Part shown: in pieces, positions 27,301-35,709 of the stretch
Numbering within the stretch: position 1 is the first letter of the stretch
How the letters are laid out: the number at the start of each line of letters is the position of its first letter
Origin: an uncultured Gammaproteobacteria bacterium
Lineage (GTDB): Bacteria; Pseudomonadota; Gammaproteobacteria; GCA-001735895
Length of the DNA: 64,000 bases
Assembly: GCA_947259485.1 (NCBI GenBank)
Contig: CAMYLU010000014.1
Span: forward strand, 113,356-177,355
Direction: 5' to 3'
Translations under genes and position numbers: made by a program
Notes under the pieces: model-generated
The model's input: only the letters and a program-made list of their open reading frames with translations
Databases searched by the model: none
Told to the model about the DNA's origin: nothing

Positions 27301-27396
27301 ATATACTCCTTGGGTGAACATATGGCTGCCTGTTTTGACCCGGGAATTCATGCCCGGCCTGTTCGTGGCTATTGTCAAATAAGAACTGGAGTTTTA

Positions 27397-28125
27397 ATGC
27401 TTACAACTGGAAAAGGCTCTATTTCGCTTTACATGCAAATAAAAGATCTTCTCACTGCAAGAGTGGGCAAAGGAGAATGGTTGCCGGGTAGTATTATTCC
27501 CAGCGAAATAAATCTAGCGCAGGAACTCGGGGTTAGTCAGGGCACCGTGCGCAAGGCGATTACTGAACTGGTAGAGAACAACGTACTAACACGCAGGCAG
27601 GGTCGTGGAACCTTTGTTTCAAACCATGACACCCACAGAGCCCTGTTTCATTTTTTTCACATTACCGATAACAAGGGCCTTAAGGTGCTGCCTGACAGCA
27701 GTGTATTGCACTGCCGCAGAAAACCGGCATCACGCATGGAGGCCTCGAAACTACGGTTAGCCGTCGGCACAAACATAATCAGAATCGAACGTGTGCGCAA
27801 TTTCTCCGCCAAACCGACCATGGTCGAAACCATTACCTTGCCTGCCAGGCCATTTGGCGATTTAGGCAGGGTAGGAAACTACGATCTGCCCAATACGCTT
27901 TATGAACTTTATGAAAAGCAGTACGGAATTACAATACACAGCGCAGATGAGCAGCTGCGCGCGGTGGCCGCTTCGAGGCATGAAGCCAAAATACTGAAGC
28001 TGGAGGTCGGTACCCCGCTACTTGAAATTGAGCGGGTTGCACTGACCCTGGATAAAACGCCGGTTGAGCTTCGTATCAGTCGTTGCAGCACCAGGAATCA
28101 CCATTATCAAAATACTATTTTTTGA
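27397..28125 (+). CDS. GntR/HutC-family transcription regulator
   Basis: A 242-residue regulator. Residues 8-75 form the winged helix (LYMQIKDLLTARVGKGEWLP, SEINLAQELGVSQGTVRKAI, RRQGRGTFVS). Residues about 95-235 form a UTRA ligand-binding domain (IIRIERVRNF, PLLEIERVALTLDKTPVELR). The start at 27397 has a GGAG site five bases upstream; a longer frame to 27310 lacks one and would overlap nothing conserved. It stands between suyAB-hpsN and the plus-strand operon from 28257, so it probably senses DHPS, sulfolactate or the unknown substrate of that operon. Confidence 0.9.
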   Translation: MLTTGKGSISLYMQIKDLLTARVGKGEWLPGSIIPSEINLAQELGVSQGTVRKAITELVENNVLTRRQGRGTFVSNHDTHRALFHFFHITDNKGLKVLPDSSVLHCRRKPASRMEASKLRLAVGTNIIRIERVRNFSAKPTMVETITLPARPFGDLGRVGNYDLPNTLYELYEKQYGITIHSADEQLRAVAASRHEAKILKLEVGTPLLEIERVALTLDKTPVELRISRCSTRNHHYQNTIF

Positions 28126-28174
28126 TCCTGACTTGTTAGCATGACGGGCCTCAAAAAAATTTCTTTCCGCTGGA

Positions 28175-28226
28175 TATAAATCTATTTGTTCAATTCAGGT
28201 TCAACACGATAGACTTGCGTGTTGAA
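28175..28226 (+). promoter_or_regulatory. candidate promoter and inverted repeat before the unknown catabolic operon
   Basis: TATAAA at 28175-28180 may be a -10 box. The perfect inverted repeat TTCAACACG (28200-28208) / CGTGTTGAA (28218-28226), with a nine-base centre, lies just downstream and 30 bases before the ATG at 28257. It is unlike the GTCTTATATAAGAC palindromes, so a different regulator or an RNA hairpin is likely. Confidence 0.5.
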
Positions 28227-28256
28227 TTAAACCGATTTTCGTAGCCTCCAATATCT

Positions 28257-29405
28257 ATGGGCAATAAGATATTCAGCGCCTCGGATGCGCGCAGGTTAGC
28301 CAAACGTCGCCTGCCGCGGATGATCTTCGATTTCATCGACGGCAGCGCCGGTGAAGAAAGGGCCTGCGCGCTAAACGTCGAAACGATCGAGGCCCTGCGC
28401 ATGTTGCCGAGGGTCCTGATCAACGTTGAAGATCGAAACTATCAGAAAACGCTTTTCGAGCAAAACTGGAACCTGCCTTTCGGCATCGCACCGATGGGGA
28501 TGTGTGACCTGACCTGGCCCGGTGCCGATGCGATGCTGGCCCGTGCGGCCAGGCACTACGGTATTCCGCTGGTGTTGTCGACCATGTCTTCGAGCAGCAT
28601 TGAATCGACTGCCGAGCGCGCTGGTGAGCATGCCTGGTTTCAACTCTACGTCGGTCAGTCGGAAGAAGTCGCTTATCACCTGATTGAACGGGCGGAGACC
28701 GTGGGTTACACCAACCTGATTCTAACTGTCGATGTCCCCTCGATCGGGTCGCGGCCGCGTGAAGAGCGCAATGGCTTCCAGTCGCCGTTCCGAATTGGTC
28801 CCAGGCAGTTTTTAGATTTTGCGTTGCATCCGCAATGGTCGTTTACGACCCTGAAAACAGGGATGCCGAGGCTCGCCAACGTCAATGTCCCCGGCGGCCA
28901 GCAATTCAAGCGTAACGAGGCACGAGGCCTGGTTGACTGGGATTTTCTGGCGCGCCTGCGCGAACGCTGGCCGGGTAATTTGATCGTCAAGGGCGTACTC
29001 GATTGCGAGGATGCAGTGCGTATCCGCGATGCTGGGGTCGATGCGGTGTGCGTGTCCAACCACGGCGGGCGGCAACTTGACAGTGTACCCGCGGCAATTC
29101 AAATGTTGCCGCGAATCAGGGCGGCAGTCGGTGCCGATTTTCCGTTACTGTTTGACAGCGGAGTACGTAATGGCGAAGGGGTGCTCAAGGCGCTCGCATC
29201 GGGTGCCGACTTCGTGCTGATCGGTCGTCCGTTTCTGTATGCGATGGCTGCCGATGGTTACCCCGGCCTGCAACAGCTGATTGAACTGTTCCGGAGCCAG
29301 ATCGACAATAGCCTGGCGCAACTCGGTTGCAGGGATATCGATAATATAGATTCCAGTTATATGCTGAATGGCCTGGTGGCAGGCACCGGGGTAGAGCCTG
29401 AATGA
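28257..29405 (+). CDS. FMN-dependent alpha-hydroxy acid oxidase/dehydrogenase
   Basis: A 382-residue enzyme of the LldD/glycolate oxidase family that oxidises 2-hydroxy acids to 2-oxo acids. FMN and substrate residues are seen in FGIAPMGMCDL (75-85), TVDVP (157-161), IVKG (243-246) and the catalytic H269 in VSNHGGRQLDS, with R272. GRPFLYAMA closes the phosphate site. The usual tyrosine of the YxxGGA motif is changed (DFIDGSAGEE), which may alter substrate choice. It heads a plus-strand operon and overlaps the next gene by 4 bases. Sulfolactate is a conceivable substrate because of the neighbours, but this is inference. Confidence 0.85.
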   Translation: MGNKIFSASDARRLAKRRLPRMIFDFIDGSAGEERACALNVETIEALRMLPRVLINVEDRNYQKTLFEQNWNLPFGIAPMGMCDLTWPGADAMLARAARHYGIPLVLSTMSSSSIESTAERAGEHAWFQLYVGQSEEVAYHLIERAETVGYTNLILTVDVPSIGSRPREERNGFQSPFRIGPRQFLDFALHPQWSFTTLKTGMPRLANVNVPGGQQFKRNEARGLVDWDFLARLRERWPGNLIVKGVLDCEDAVRIRDAGVDAVCVSNHGGRQLDSVPAAIQMLPRIRAAVGADFPLLFDSGVRNGEGVLKALASGADFVLIGRPFLYAMAADGYPGLQQLIELFRSQIDNSLAQLGCRDIDNIDSSYMLNGLVAGTGVEPE

Positions 29406-31102
29406 AGATGCGCGGAGGCCAGCTGCTTGCCAGGGCGTTGCAGGAGAAGGGTGTCACCCAGGTGTTCACCTTAAGCGGTGGATTTTGCAACCCGGCACTG
29501 GAAGGCTTCATGGAATGCGGTATCGCGGTGATTAATGCACCACACGAACAGGTTGCCGGTCATCTCGCCGATGGGTATACGCGTATCACCCGTAACCCGG
29601 CGGTGTGCCTGGTCGGGCCCGAGGGCTTTGCGACCGCGGTGCCGGCGATGATGGAAGCCTGGGGCGAGCGCTCGCCGGTAATATTCGTTACCGGGTCGAG
29701 CACGCTGAAGCGCCAGGGTAGTGGTGGTTTCAAGGAGATCGACGACGTTTCTATCGCGGCACCCTTAACCAAGTACAGTGTTTCGATTACCGATGGCGAG
29801 CGCATTTCCGAGTTTGTTGATCGCGCCTGGAAGATCGCCCTGAGCGGATACCCGGGTGCGGTACACCTGAGCATGCCGGTCGACATCATGTTCAGTTCGT
29901 TTGAGGAAGACGCGATGCGCGACGAACGTCCTTTCGATCGAAGCGCAAAACCACCGCCACGCGCCTGGCCCTGCCCGGAGGACCTGGAGCAGGCGCTGGC
30001 AACGATCAGGCAGGCGCAAAAACCGATCATCATCGCTGGGCACGGGGTTTGGTGGTCGCGTGCGGAAACGCTACTCGAAGATTGTGCCCGTAAGCTCAAT
30101 ATCCCGGTATTCAACGTGCCTTACCATCAAAAACTGTTATCGGAGGCGAGCGATGTTTACATGGGGTTGGCCGATGTACACCAGTATCATCCCTCGAAGC
30201 TGGCGATCGCGGAATCCGATGTCGTCATCATGATCGGTACGCGACTCGATAATCAGATGAATTTCGGCAATCCGCCGCTATTCCCGACGAGCACTCAACT
30301 CGTCTGCGTCAACGGATCGCACGAGGAAATCGAATTGAACCGCGCTGCCGACCAGGCCTTGTTGAGCGATCCGGGCGCATTTTTCAGCGCACTCGGCGCA
30401 CTCGAACCGCTGGCGTCGGACTGGATCGAAACCAACCGTTGCTGGCGCCTGCAGTGGGTCGAGGACATGATCGCGGATATTCCGCAACTTGATGACGACC
30501 GGATCCACCCGTTGCAGCTCGCTATTGATGTACAGGCCGCGATGAATGATGGTGACTGGCTGGTTATCGATGGTGGTAACACGCATTTCTGGTCCGAAAT
30601 TTCGGTAAACATCGCGGGTCATCGAGGTCTTAAGCTTGGAAATATCCTGCATCCCGGTACTTTCAGTATGCTGGGAGTGGGAGTGCCTTTTGCGAGCGTC
30701 GCTAAACTGAATAATCCGGACAAGAGCGTCGTTGTAATCAGTGGAGACGGTGCCTTCCTTTCGGGTGGTTCCAGCATCGAGGCCGCGTTCCAGGAAAAAC
30801 TGCCGATCGTCGTAGTCATCGATAACAACGGAGGACTCGACTGCATCTCGCAGCAACAGGAACGGTTGTTTTCGAAGCAGCAACATTTTGCGACCGATTT
30901 TCGCGATATTCCGTTTCATTCGATGTTTGAAGGGCTTGGTGGCTACGGTGAACTGGTCGAAAAGCGCGCCGATATCATACCCGCGGTAAAACGCGCAATT
31001 GCCAGCGGCAAGACCGCCTGCGTGAATGTCAAGACGGTCGGTCACATCAGTCCTATTGTGCTGGCCACGACCAGTAAACGCGACAGGGCATCAATCGAGT
31101 AA
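29402..31102 (+). CDS. thiamine diphosphate-dependent enzyme (acetolactate synthase/decarboxylase family)
   Basis: A 566-residue ThDP enzyme with the three-domain order of the family. E49 (in NAPHEQVAGHLADGY) activates the cofactor, and the ThDP-Mg motif is GDG at 448-450 with NN at 475-476. The middle domain (about 190-330) holds the FAD/ADP-type Rossmann fold. It does not read like Xsc, IlvB or sulfopyruvate decarboxylase closely enough to name. Coupled to the hydroxy acid oxidase by a 4-base overlap, it probably acts on the 2-oxo acid made by that enzyme, by decarboxylation or carboligation. Confidence 0.82.
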   Translation: MKMRGGQLLARALQEKGVTQVFTLSGGFCNPALEGFMECGIAVINAPHEQVAGHLADGYTRITRNPAVCLVGPEGFATAVPAMMEAWGERSPVIFVTGSSTLKRQGSGGFKEIDDVSIAAPLTKYSVSITDGERISEFVDRAWKIALSGYPGAVHLSMPVDIMFSSFEEDAMRDERPFDRSAKPPPRAWPCPEDLEQALATIRQAQKPIIIAGHGVWWSRAETLLEDCARKLNIPVFNVPYHQKLLSEASDVYMGLADVHQYHPSKLAIAESDVVIMIGTRLDNQMNFGNPPLFPTSTQLVCVNGSHEEIELNRAADQALLSDPGAFFSALGALEPLASDWIETNRCWRLQWVEDMIADIPQLDDDRIHPLQLAIDVQAAMNDGDWLVIDGGNTHFWSEISVNIAGHRGLKLGNILHPGTFSMLGVGVPFASVAKLNNPDKSVVVISGDGAFLSGGSSIEAAFQEKLPIVVVIDNNGGLDCISQQQERLFSKQQHFATDFRDIPFHSMFEGLGGYGELVEKRADIIPAVKRAIASGKTACVNVKTVGHISPIVLATTSKRDRASIE

Positions 31103-31108
31103 TTTATT

Positions 31109-31459
31109 ATGGCAACAGTATCCTCACATATTCTTGATTCGGTCAGCGGCGATCATGCGACCGGCGTCCGCTGCCAATTGTTCCAGCTCAACAAGGAAAC
31201 CGAGCGGCAACTCGTTTTCGATGTCAAAGCCGATGACGAGGGCCGAATCTCGGAGACGGTGGAAATCGAAAAGGCCAACCGCGACGCCAGGTTCGAGCTG
31301 GTTATACACAGCGAAGCCTATTTCAGTATGCACTCGATCAATAACGATTCGATGGTAGAGACCATCGTGATTCGTTTCGCGATGACTGACTCGCACAAGC
31401 ACTATCATCTACCCGTGATGCTTGCCCCGCATTCTTACTCGACCTGGTGGTCCAGCTAA
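31109..31459 (+). CDS. transthyretin-like / 5-hydroxyisourate hydrolase-like protein
   Basis: A 116-residue protein of the HIUase/transthyretin family. The catalytic residues H7 (in SSHILD), R46 (in DEGRIS) and H100 (in HYHLPV) are in place. The C-terminal hydrolase signature YRGS is replaced by WWSS (113-116), which lines the active site in true HIUases. There are no uricase, OHCU decarboxylase or allantoin genes nearby. So the fold is clear, but hydroxyisourate is unlikely to be the substrate. It lies 6 bases after the ThDP enzyme and 4 before the next gene. Confidence 0.75.
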   Translation: MATVSSHILDSVSGDHATGVRCQLFQLNKETERQLVFDVKADDEGRISETVEIEKANRDARFELVIHSEAYFSMHSINNDSMVETIVIRFAMTDSHKHYHLPVMLAPHSYSTWWSS

Positions 31460-31463
31460 CGAT

Positions 31464-32579
31464 ATGGGTGTGACCAAACTGCAGGTTTCGCGGCGCCAAC
31501 GTGCGACACCTTACACGCCACGCGTCGAAGCCCTCGGCGTTTCCGGCTACTCGGTGGTTAACCACACGATTTTGCCCAAGGGATTCCGGCGTACGGTCGC
31601 TGAGGACTATTGGCACCTGAAGTCCCATGTGCAGCTCTGGGACGTGGGTTGCCAGCGCCAGGTACAGTTACAGGGCCCCGACGCCGGCTTGCTGGCCCAG
31701 TTGCTGACGCCACGCGATTTACGCCATGCGCAGGTCGGGCAATGCCTTTACGCGCCGATGATCGACGAAACCGGTGGTATGTTGAATGACCCCATCATAT
31801 TGAAGCTTGCGCCAGATCATTTCTGGTTCTCGATCGCAGATGCCGACATGCTGCTTTGGGCAAGGGCGTTCGCGCTGGGCAGGGGACTGGATGTGCAGGT
31901 CGATGAACCCGATGTCTGGCCACTTGCGGTGCAGGGACCGAAGTCTGATGACCTGCTTGCGCGGGTGTTTGGTGACAGGGTGCGCGAAATCGGGTTCTTC
32001 AAATTCGAAAAGTTTGAATTCCAGGGGCATCAACTGGTCGTGGCACGCTCCGGTTTCAGCAAGCAGGGTGGGTTCGAGATCTACGTCGATGAATTTTCAC
32101 TCGGCACCTACGTCTGGGATGCGCTCTGGGATGCCGGTTCGGATCTGGAAATATCCCCGGGATGCCCCAACCTGATCGAGCGTATCGAGGGCGGCCTGCT
32201 GTCATACGGAAACGAGATGACGCGCGACAACAATCCGCTCGAATGTGGGCTCGAAAAATACTGTCACCTGGGTGAAGATCTCGACTACATCGGCCATTCC
32301 GCGCTGCAGCGGATTGCGAAAATGGGGCATGCGCGTGAAATTCGTGGCCTGGTTTTCGCTGGAGAACCCTGCCAGGCCCCACAGTTTCCATGGCCGGTGA
32401 CCATCGACAACCACCAGGTTGGGTACGTTACCTCTGCCACCTGGTCACCTCGATTTGAGAAAAATGTGTCACTGGCGATGATCGAGCGGGCTTTCTGGCA
32501 GCCGGGTACCGAGATAGTAGTAAAGGCAGGCGATGATCTCGACCAACGTGGTGTCGTGACGTCCCTGCCGATGGAGTAG
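31464..32579 (+). CDS. dmdA: DmdA-like aminomethyltransferase-fold demethylase
   Basis: A 371-residue GcvT-family protein that resembles DMSP demethylase (DmdA) in length and in motifs: VEALGVSGYSVVNH, HLKSHVQLWDVGCQRQV, MLNDPIILKLAPDHFWFSIA, ARSGFSKQGGFEIYV and RIEGGLLSYGNEMTRDNNPL. DmdA moves a methyl group from dimethylsulfoniopropionate to tetrahydrofolate. Related GcvT proteins demethylate N-methyl compounds, and the neighbouring amide hydrolase-like genes leave this open. dmdBCD are not in the window. The start at 31464 is chosen because it follows the preceding stop by four bases and leads directly into the conserved N-terminus. Confidence 0.65.
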   Translation: MGVTKLQVSRRQRATPYTPRVEALGVSGYSVVNHTILPKGFRRTVAEDYWHLKSHVQLWDVGCQRQVQLQGPDAGLLAQLLTPRDLRHAQVGQCLYAPMIDETGGMLNDPIILKLAPDHFWFSIADADMLLWARAFALGRGLDVQVDEPDVWPLAVQGPKSDDLLARVFGDRVREIGFFKFEKFEFQGHQLVVARSGFSKQGGFEIYVDEFSLGTYVWDALWDAGSDLEISPGCPNLIERIEGGLLSYGNEMTRDNNPLECGLEKYCHLGEDLDYIGHSALQRIAKMGHAREIRGLVFAGEPCQAPQFPWPVTIDNHQVGYVTSATWSPRFEKNVSLAMIERAFWQPGTEIVVKAGDDLDQRGVVTSLPME

Positions 32580-32584
32580 TAAGC

Positions 32585-32794
32585 GTGAGCGAAATCAAAT
32601 CGATGAAACTGTACACCAACGTCGAGCGCATTTATCGCGAGTTGGGCAGGACGGTCGAAGAGCCCTTAAGCGTCGACGAGTTGTGCGCTTTCGACCAGTT
32701 GCGCTATCACGGCACCCAGGCGCAGGTCAACCGGCATTTCCAGTCTGGTAAGCTGGGTGGGGTGCGCCTAAACCGGGGGTGGCGGTGTGAGTGA
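32585..32794 (+). pseudogene. short ORF resembling the N-terminus of a SAM-dependent methyltransferase
   Basis: A 69-residue frame with GTG start, five bases after the DmdA-like stop. Its first 45 residues (KLYTNVERIYRELG, VDELCAFDQLRYHGTQA) look like the N-terminal helical segment of class I methyltransferases of the cyclopropane-synthase-like group. In those proteins the SAM-binding glycine motif follows; here the sequence changes to an unrelated basic tail and stops inside the next gene. It may be a truncated gene or a small protein in its own right. Because the frame is intact within a tight operon, translation is possible. Confidence 0.4.
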
Positions 32795-33458
32795 CTGGAA
32801 AAAGGCGTATCGCTCTTTTTACTACGAAACCGCTGAAGCGCCCGCGGATATCGAACTCGATCCGCAGCGGACCGCGTTGCTGGTCATCGATATTCAGAAT
32901 ACCTACATGGAAGTCGATGCCGATTCGGTTGAAGCCGAACGCTGGGCACCGTTTCGGGAACGCATGAACCAGGCGGTTATCCCGAATACCGCTAAACTGG
33001 TTGCCTACTGCCGCGAACACGGTGTCGAAGTGATTTTCGCACGTATCGCCTGTTTGAAAAGTGATGGGCGCGATCGTTCGCTCAGTCAGAAGAAACCCGG
33101 ATTTAATTACCTGTTGTTGCCGAAAGACCGCGAAGATAGTCAGCTGGTAGCTGAATTGACCCCGGATGCGGAGGATATCGTCGTGCTCAAGACTACTGAC
33201 AGCGCGCTGACCGGAACCAATCTGCGACTATTACTGCGCAACATGGAGATTAGCGACGTTATCGTAGCCGGTATCTTTACCGATCAATGCGTCAGTTCGA
33301 CCGTGCGCAGCCTGGCCGATGAAAGCTTCGGCGTTGTCGTGGTCGAGGATTGTTGTGCCGCTGCAACTGAAGAACTGCACCTGAACGAATTGAAATCGAT
33401 AAACATGATCTACTGCCACGTCGTGCAGTCCGAAGATATCCACGCATTTCTCGAGTAG
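32787..33458 (+). CDS. isochorismatase-family cysteine hydrolase
   Basis: A 223-residue hydrolase with the family triad D35 (in LLVIDIQNTY), K135 (in IVVLKTTDSA) and C168 (in FTDQCVSSTVR), plus the cis-peptide region near AGIFTD. Members cleave amides, carbamates or ureido groups (N-carbamoylsarcosine, nicotinamide, ureidoacrylate, biuret). The start is GTG at 32787, overlapping the preceding short ORF by 8 bases. Its neighbours (DMF-amidase-like and DmdA-like proteins) suggest release of ammonia or a methylated amine from an amide. Confidence 0.87.
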   Translation: MSDWKKAYRSFYYETAEAPADIELDPQRTALLVIDIQNTYMEVDADSVEAERWAPFRERMNQAVIPNTAKLVAYCREHGVEVIFARIACLKSDGRDRSLSQKKPGFNYLLLPKDREDSQLVAELTPDAEDIVVLKTTDSALTGTNLRLLLRNMEISDVIVAGIFTDQCVSSTVRSLADESFGVVVVEDCCAAATEELHLNELKSINMIYCHVVQSEDIHAFLE

Positions 33459-33470
33459 TGTGGACCGAGC

Positions 33471-35075
33471 ATGTCGCAGCAGCTACCTCACGAGAATGTT
33501 AACCCGGCAATTCTGAGCAACTACTACGAGGCTCCGCTTGCGTACCCTGCGGGTGACGAGATCTGGTGCTACAGCGATCGCCCTTGTTATAGCCCCGGTG
33601 ATACGATCGCCTTCCATGTTTCCACCACCGCATCAAGCTATAGCCTGGAAATAGCACGTGATGCACTCGAACTCGAAACCTTGTTCACCCGCGAGAGATT
33701 GTCGGGTCAGCGTCATCAAACGCCGCCCGATGCATCGGTTATCGGCTGCGGCTGGCCCGTGAGTTATGAATTTCAGATTCCCATTGACTGGCACTCTGGT
33801 GCTTACCGGGTAACCTGCCGCATCGAAAGAAACGACGGAAAGAGTCTCGAGCAGCATCATTTATTTCTGTTGCGTTCGAATAGTTCTGATCGGCAACAAC
33901 GTTTGTTACTGGTTTCCTCGACCGGTACCTGGTGCGCCTATAACAACTGGGGTGGATCGAATCACTACGAGGGCATTACCGGCCAGGAAGGTAGGGATTT
34001 CTCACCGATACTATCGCTCGAACGTCCGTTACCGCGGGGCTTTGTGGTTTTACCCGGGGACGCACCACGTGCGGCGCTCGCTGCGATTCCTGGACATGAC
34101 GAACCGGTTTCCTATCCGCACATGGAATGGGCTTACGCCAACGGCTACTGCAAGAAATATGCCTCCGCGGGGTGGGCGTCATACGAAACTCATTTTGTGA
34201 AATGGGCCCTGGCTGCCGGTTTCGAAGTCGATGTTATCTCGCAGTATGATCTGCAGCTGCGTCCGCAATCTATCGAGAATTATCCCTGCCTGGTTTTTAT
34301 CGGCCATGACGAGTACTGGTCATGGGAAATGCGCGATACTGTCGATGACTATGTCGAGGCAGGCGGAAAGATCGCGCGCTTTGCCGGCAACTTCATGTGG
34401 CAAACCCGGCTCGAGGACCAGGGCCGACGACAGGTCTGTTACAAGTCTCGCGCCCGGACCGAAGATCCGCAGCGTGATACGGATCGAATCACTACCAGCT
34501 GGGAGTACCCGCAAATAAATCGTCCCGGGGCGCTCACCTTCGGCCTCAATGCGATTCGCGGCGTCTATGCCGGCTGGGGCGGTTGCGTTGCGTTTGGCGC
34601 TGGCGGTTTTCCAGTCTATCGACCCGAACACTGGGCCTTCGACGGCACGGGACTCGGTTACGGCGATGTGCTTGGTGCGCAAAGTCGAGTCTTCGCCTAC
34701 GAGGTTGATGGCCTTGATTATGTTATCCGCGCGGGCTTGCCCTATCCATCCGGGGAAGAGCAGGTTCCGGATGAGCTTGAAATCCTGGCGCTGGGGTTGG
34801 CTTCGAATGTTGAGGTTGCGCGTGGCCTCGAGCCACCGGCACTATTCCTGGGTAGTGAAGACTGCGAGTTTCACGCCGAAATTCTCTATGGCGAAGTCAG
34901 TCCTGAAACCATCTCGCTGGCGGGCAGGGGTTCGGGTATGATCGTGTCGTTTCGTAAGGGTAAGGGCGAAGTCTTTCATGCCGGTAGCGTCGAGTGGGTC
35001 GCGGGGCTACTGCGTCGTGACCCGCAGGTCGAACGGGTAACCGCCAATGTACTGTCCCGTTTTTTAAATCGATAA
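33471..35075 (+). CDS. N,N-dimethylformamidase beta-subunit-like protein
   Basis: A 534-residue protein of the family defined by the large subunit of N,N-dimethylformamidase. The N-terminal part (about 20-130) is a beta-sandwich (RPCYSPGDTIAFHVSTTASS). The main domain has TGTWCAYNNWGGSNHYEG, LVFIGHDEYWSWEMRDTVDD, RFAGNFMWQTRLE and EVFHAGSVEWVAGL, which are the conserved blocks of the family and include the likely iron-binding Tyr/His/Glu residues. No small-subunit gene is seen. It is the last gene of the operon and 12 bases after the cysteine hydrolase. Dimethylformamide itself is not an obvious marine substrate, so another N-substituted amide is likely. Confidence 0.78.
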   Translation: MSQQLPHENVNPAILSNYYEAPLAYPAGDEIWCYSDRPCYSPGDTIAFHVSTTASSYSLEIARDALELETLFTRERLSGQRHQTPPDASVIGCGWPVSYEFQIPIDWHSGAYRVTCRIERNDGKSLEQHHLFLLRSNSSDRQQRLLLVSSTGTWCAYNNWGGSNHYEGITGQEGRDFSPILSLERPLPRGFVVLPGDAPRAALAAIPGHDEPVSYPHMEWAYANGYCKKYASAGWASYETHFVKWALAAGFEVDVISQYDLQLRPQSIENYPCLVFIGHDEYWSWEMRDTVDDYVEAGGKIARFAGNFMWQTRLEDQGRRQVCYKSRARTEDPQRDTDRITTSWEYPQINRPGALTFGLNAIRGVYAGWGGCVAFGAGGFPVYRPEHWAFDGTGLGYGDVLGAQSRVFAYEVDGLDYVIRAGLPYPSGEEQVPDELEILALGLASNVEVARGLEPPALFLGSEDCEFHAEILYGEVSPETISLAGRGSGMIVSFRKGKGEVFHAGSVEWVAGLLRRDPQVERVTANVLSRFLNR

Positions 35076-35121
35076 GGTCAAGTTTTCGGTCATTCGAAAC
35101 GGGGTTCGCGGGATCTTTGTA

Positions 35122-35127
35122 TATAAT
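35122..35127 (+). promoter_or_regulatory. candidate -10 box of the GNAT gene
   Basis: TATAAT in a 163-base gap after the catabolic operon. No good -35 box. The gene start at 35239 has a TGGAGA ribosome site. Confidence 0.3.
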
Positions 35128-35238
35128 CCATCTTTTACCTTCCCGAATGCGAATGGCTAACCCGAGCAGGGTGTTGAAATGAAGCCCGATGGTGGAGCAC
35201 TCGCCTGGTGCAGATAGTAGCTAACTGGAGATTAATGT

Positions 35239-35688
35239 ATGACCATTAATGTGTATCCTTTAATGGATGATGACCGCGAGCAGTGGCAAGTGCTTTACCA
35301 TGGTTATGCCGAGTTTTACCAGGTGCCAATGAACGAGCAGATTCTTGATACTGTCTGGGGCTGGATTCATGATGACAGCAATCCTTTCTTCGGCTTGATC
35401 GCAAAAGATGAAAACGGTAAGGCTCTGGGCCTGATGCATTGCCGGCAAATGGCGTCGCCGCTGCGTGGCGCGTTTGTTGGCTTTCTAGATGATTTGTTTG
35501 TCACCCCTGAGGCACGCGGACGGGGGATCGTTGAAGAACTTTACCTGGCGCTTAATCAGCTAGGTAAGCAACAGGGGTGGCCGTTCATTCGCTGGATTAC
35601 CGCCGAGAACAATTATCGTGGCCGCGCGGTATACGACAAGCTATCCGAAAAAACCCACTGGGTGACTTACCAGATGGCGGTTGATTAG
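35239..35688 (+). CDS. GNAT family N-acetyltransferase
   Basis: A 149-residue acyltransferase of the GNAT fold. The acetyl-CoA pyrophosphate loop is seen as VTPEARGRGIVEEL (residues about 91-104), preceded by the beta-4 strand GFLDDLFV and followed by WITAENNYRGRAVYDKL, all typical. The substrate is unknown. It is the last plus-strand gene after the catabolic operon and may have its own promoter; its link to the operon is uncertain. Confidence 0.88.
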   Translation: MTINVYPLMDDDREQWQVLYHGYAEFYQVPMNEQILDTVWGWIHDDSNPFFGLIAKDENGKALGLMHCRQMASPLRGAFVGFLDDLFVTPEARGRGIVEELYLALNQLGKQQGWPFIRWITAENNYRGRAVYDKLSEKTHWVTYQMAVD

Positions 35689-35709
35689 GATTCCCGTTCG
35701 GCATCGAGC

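Larger units (their letters stand above)
27084..27396. other. divergent control region between suyA and the GntR gene
   Basis: A gene-free, AT-rich region of 313 bases. It holds two identical perfect palindromes, a further long inverted repeat and -10 boxes for both directions, listed separately. It is the only gap of this size in the catabolic region, as expected for a shared control region. Confidence 0.75.

Noticed and set aside
29402..31102. Sulfoacetaldehyde acetyltransferase (xsc)
   Set aside because: Key blocks of Xsc as I know them are absent, and no phosphotransacetylase gene follows.
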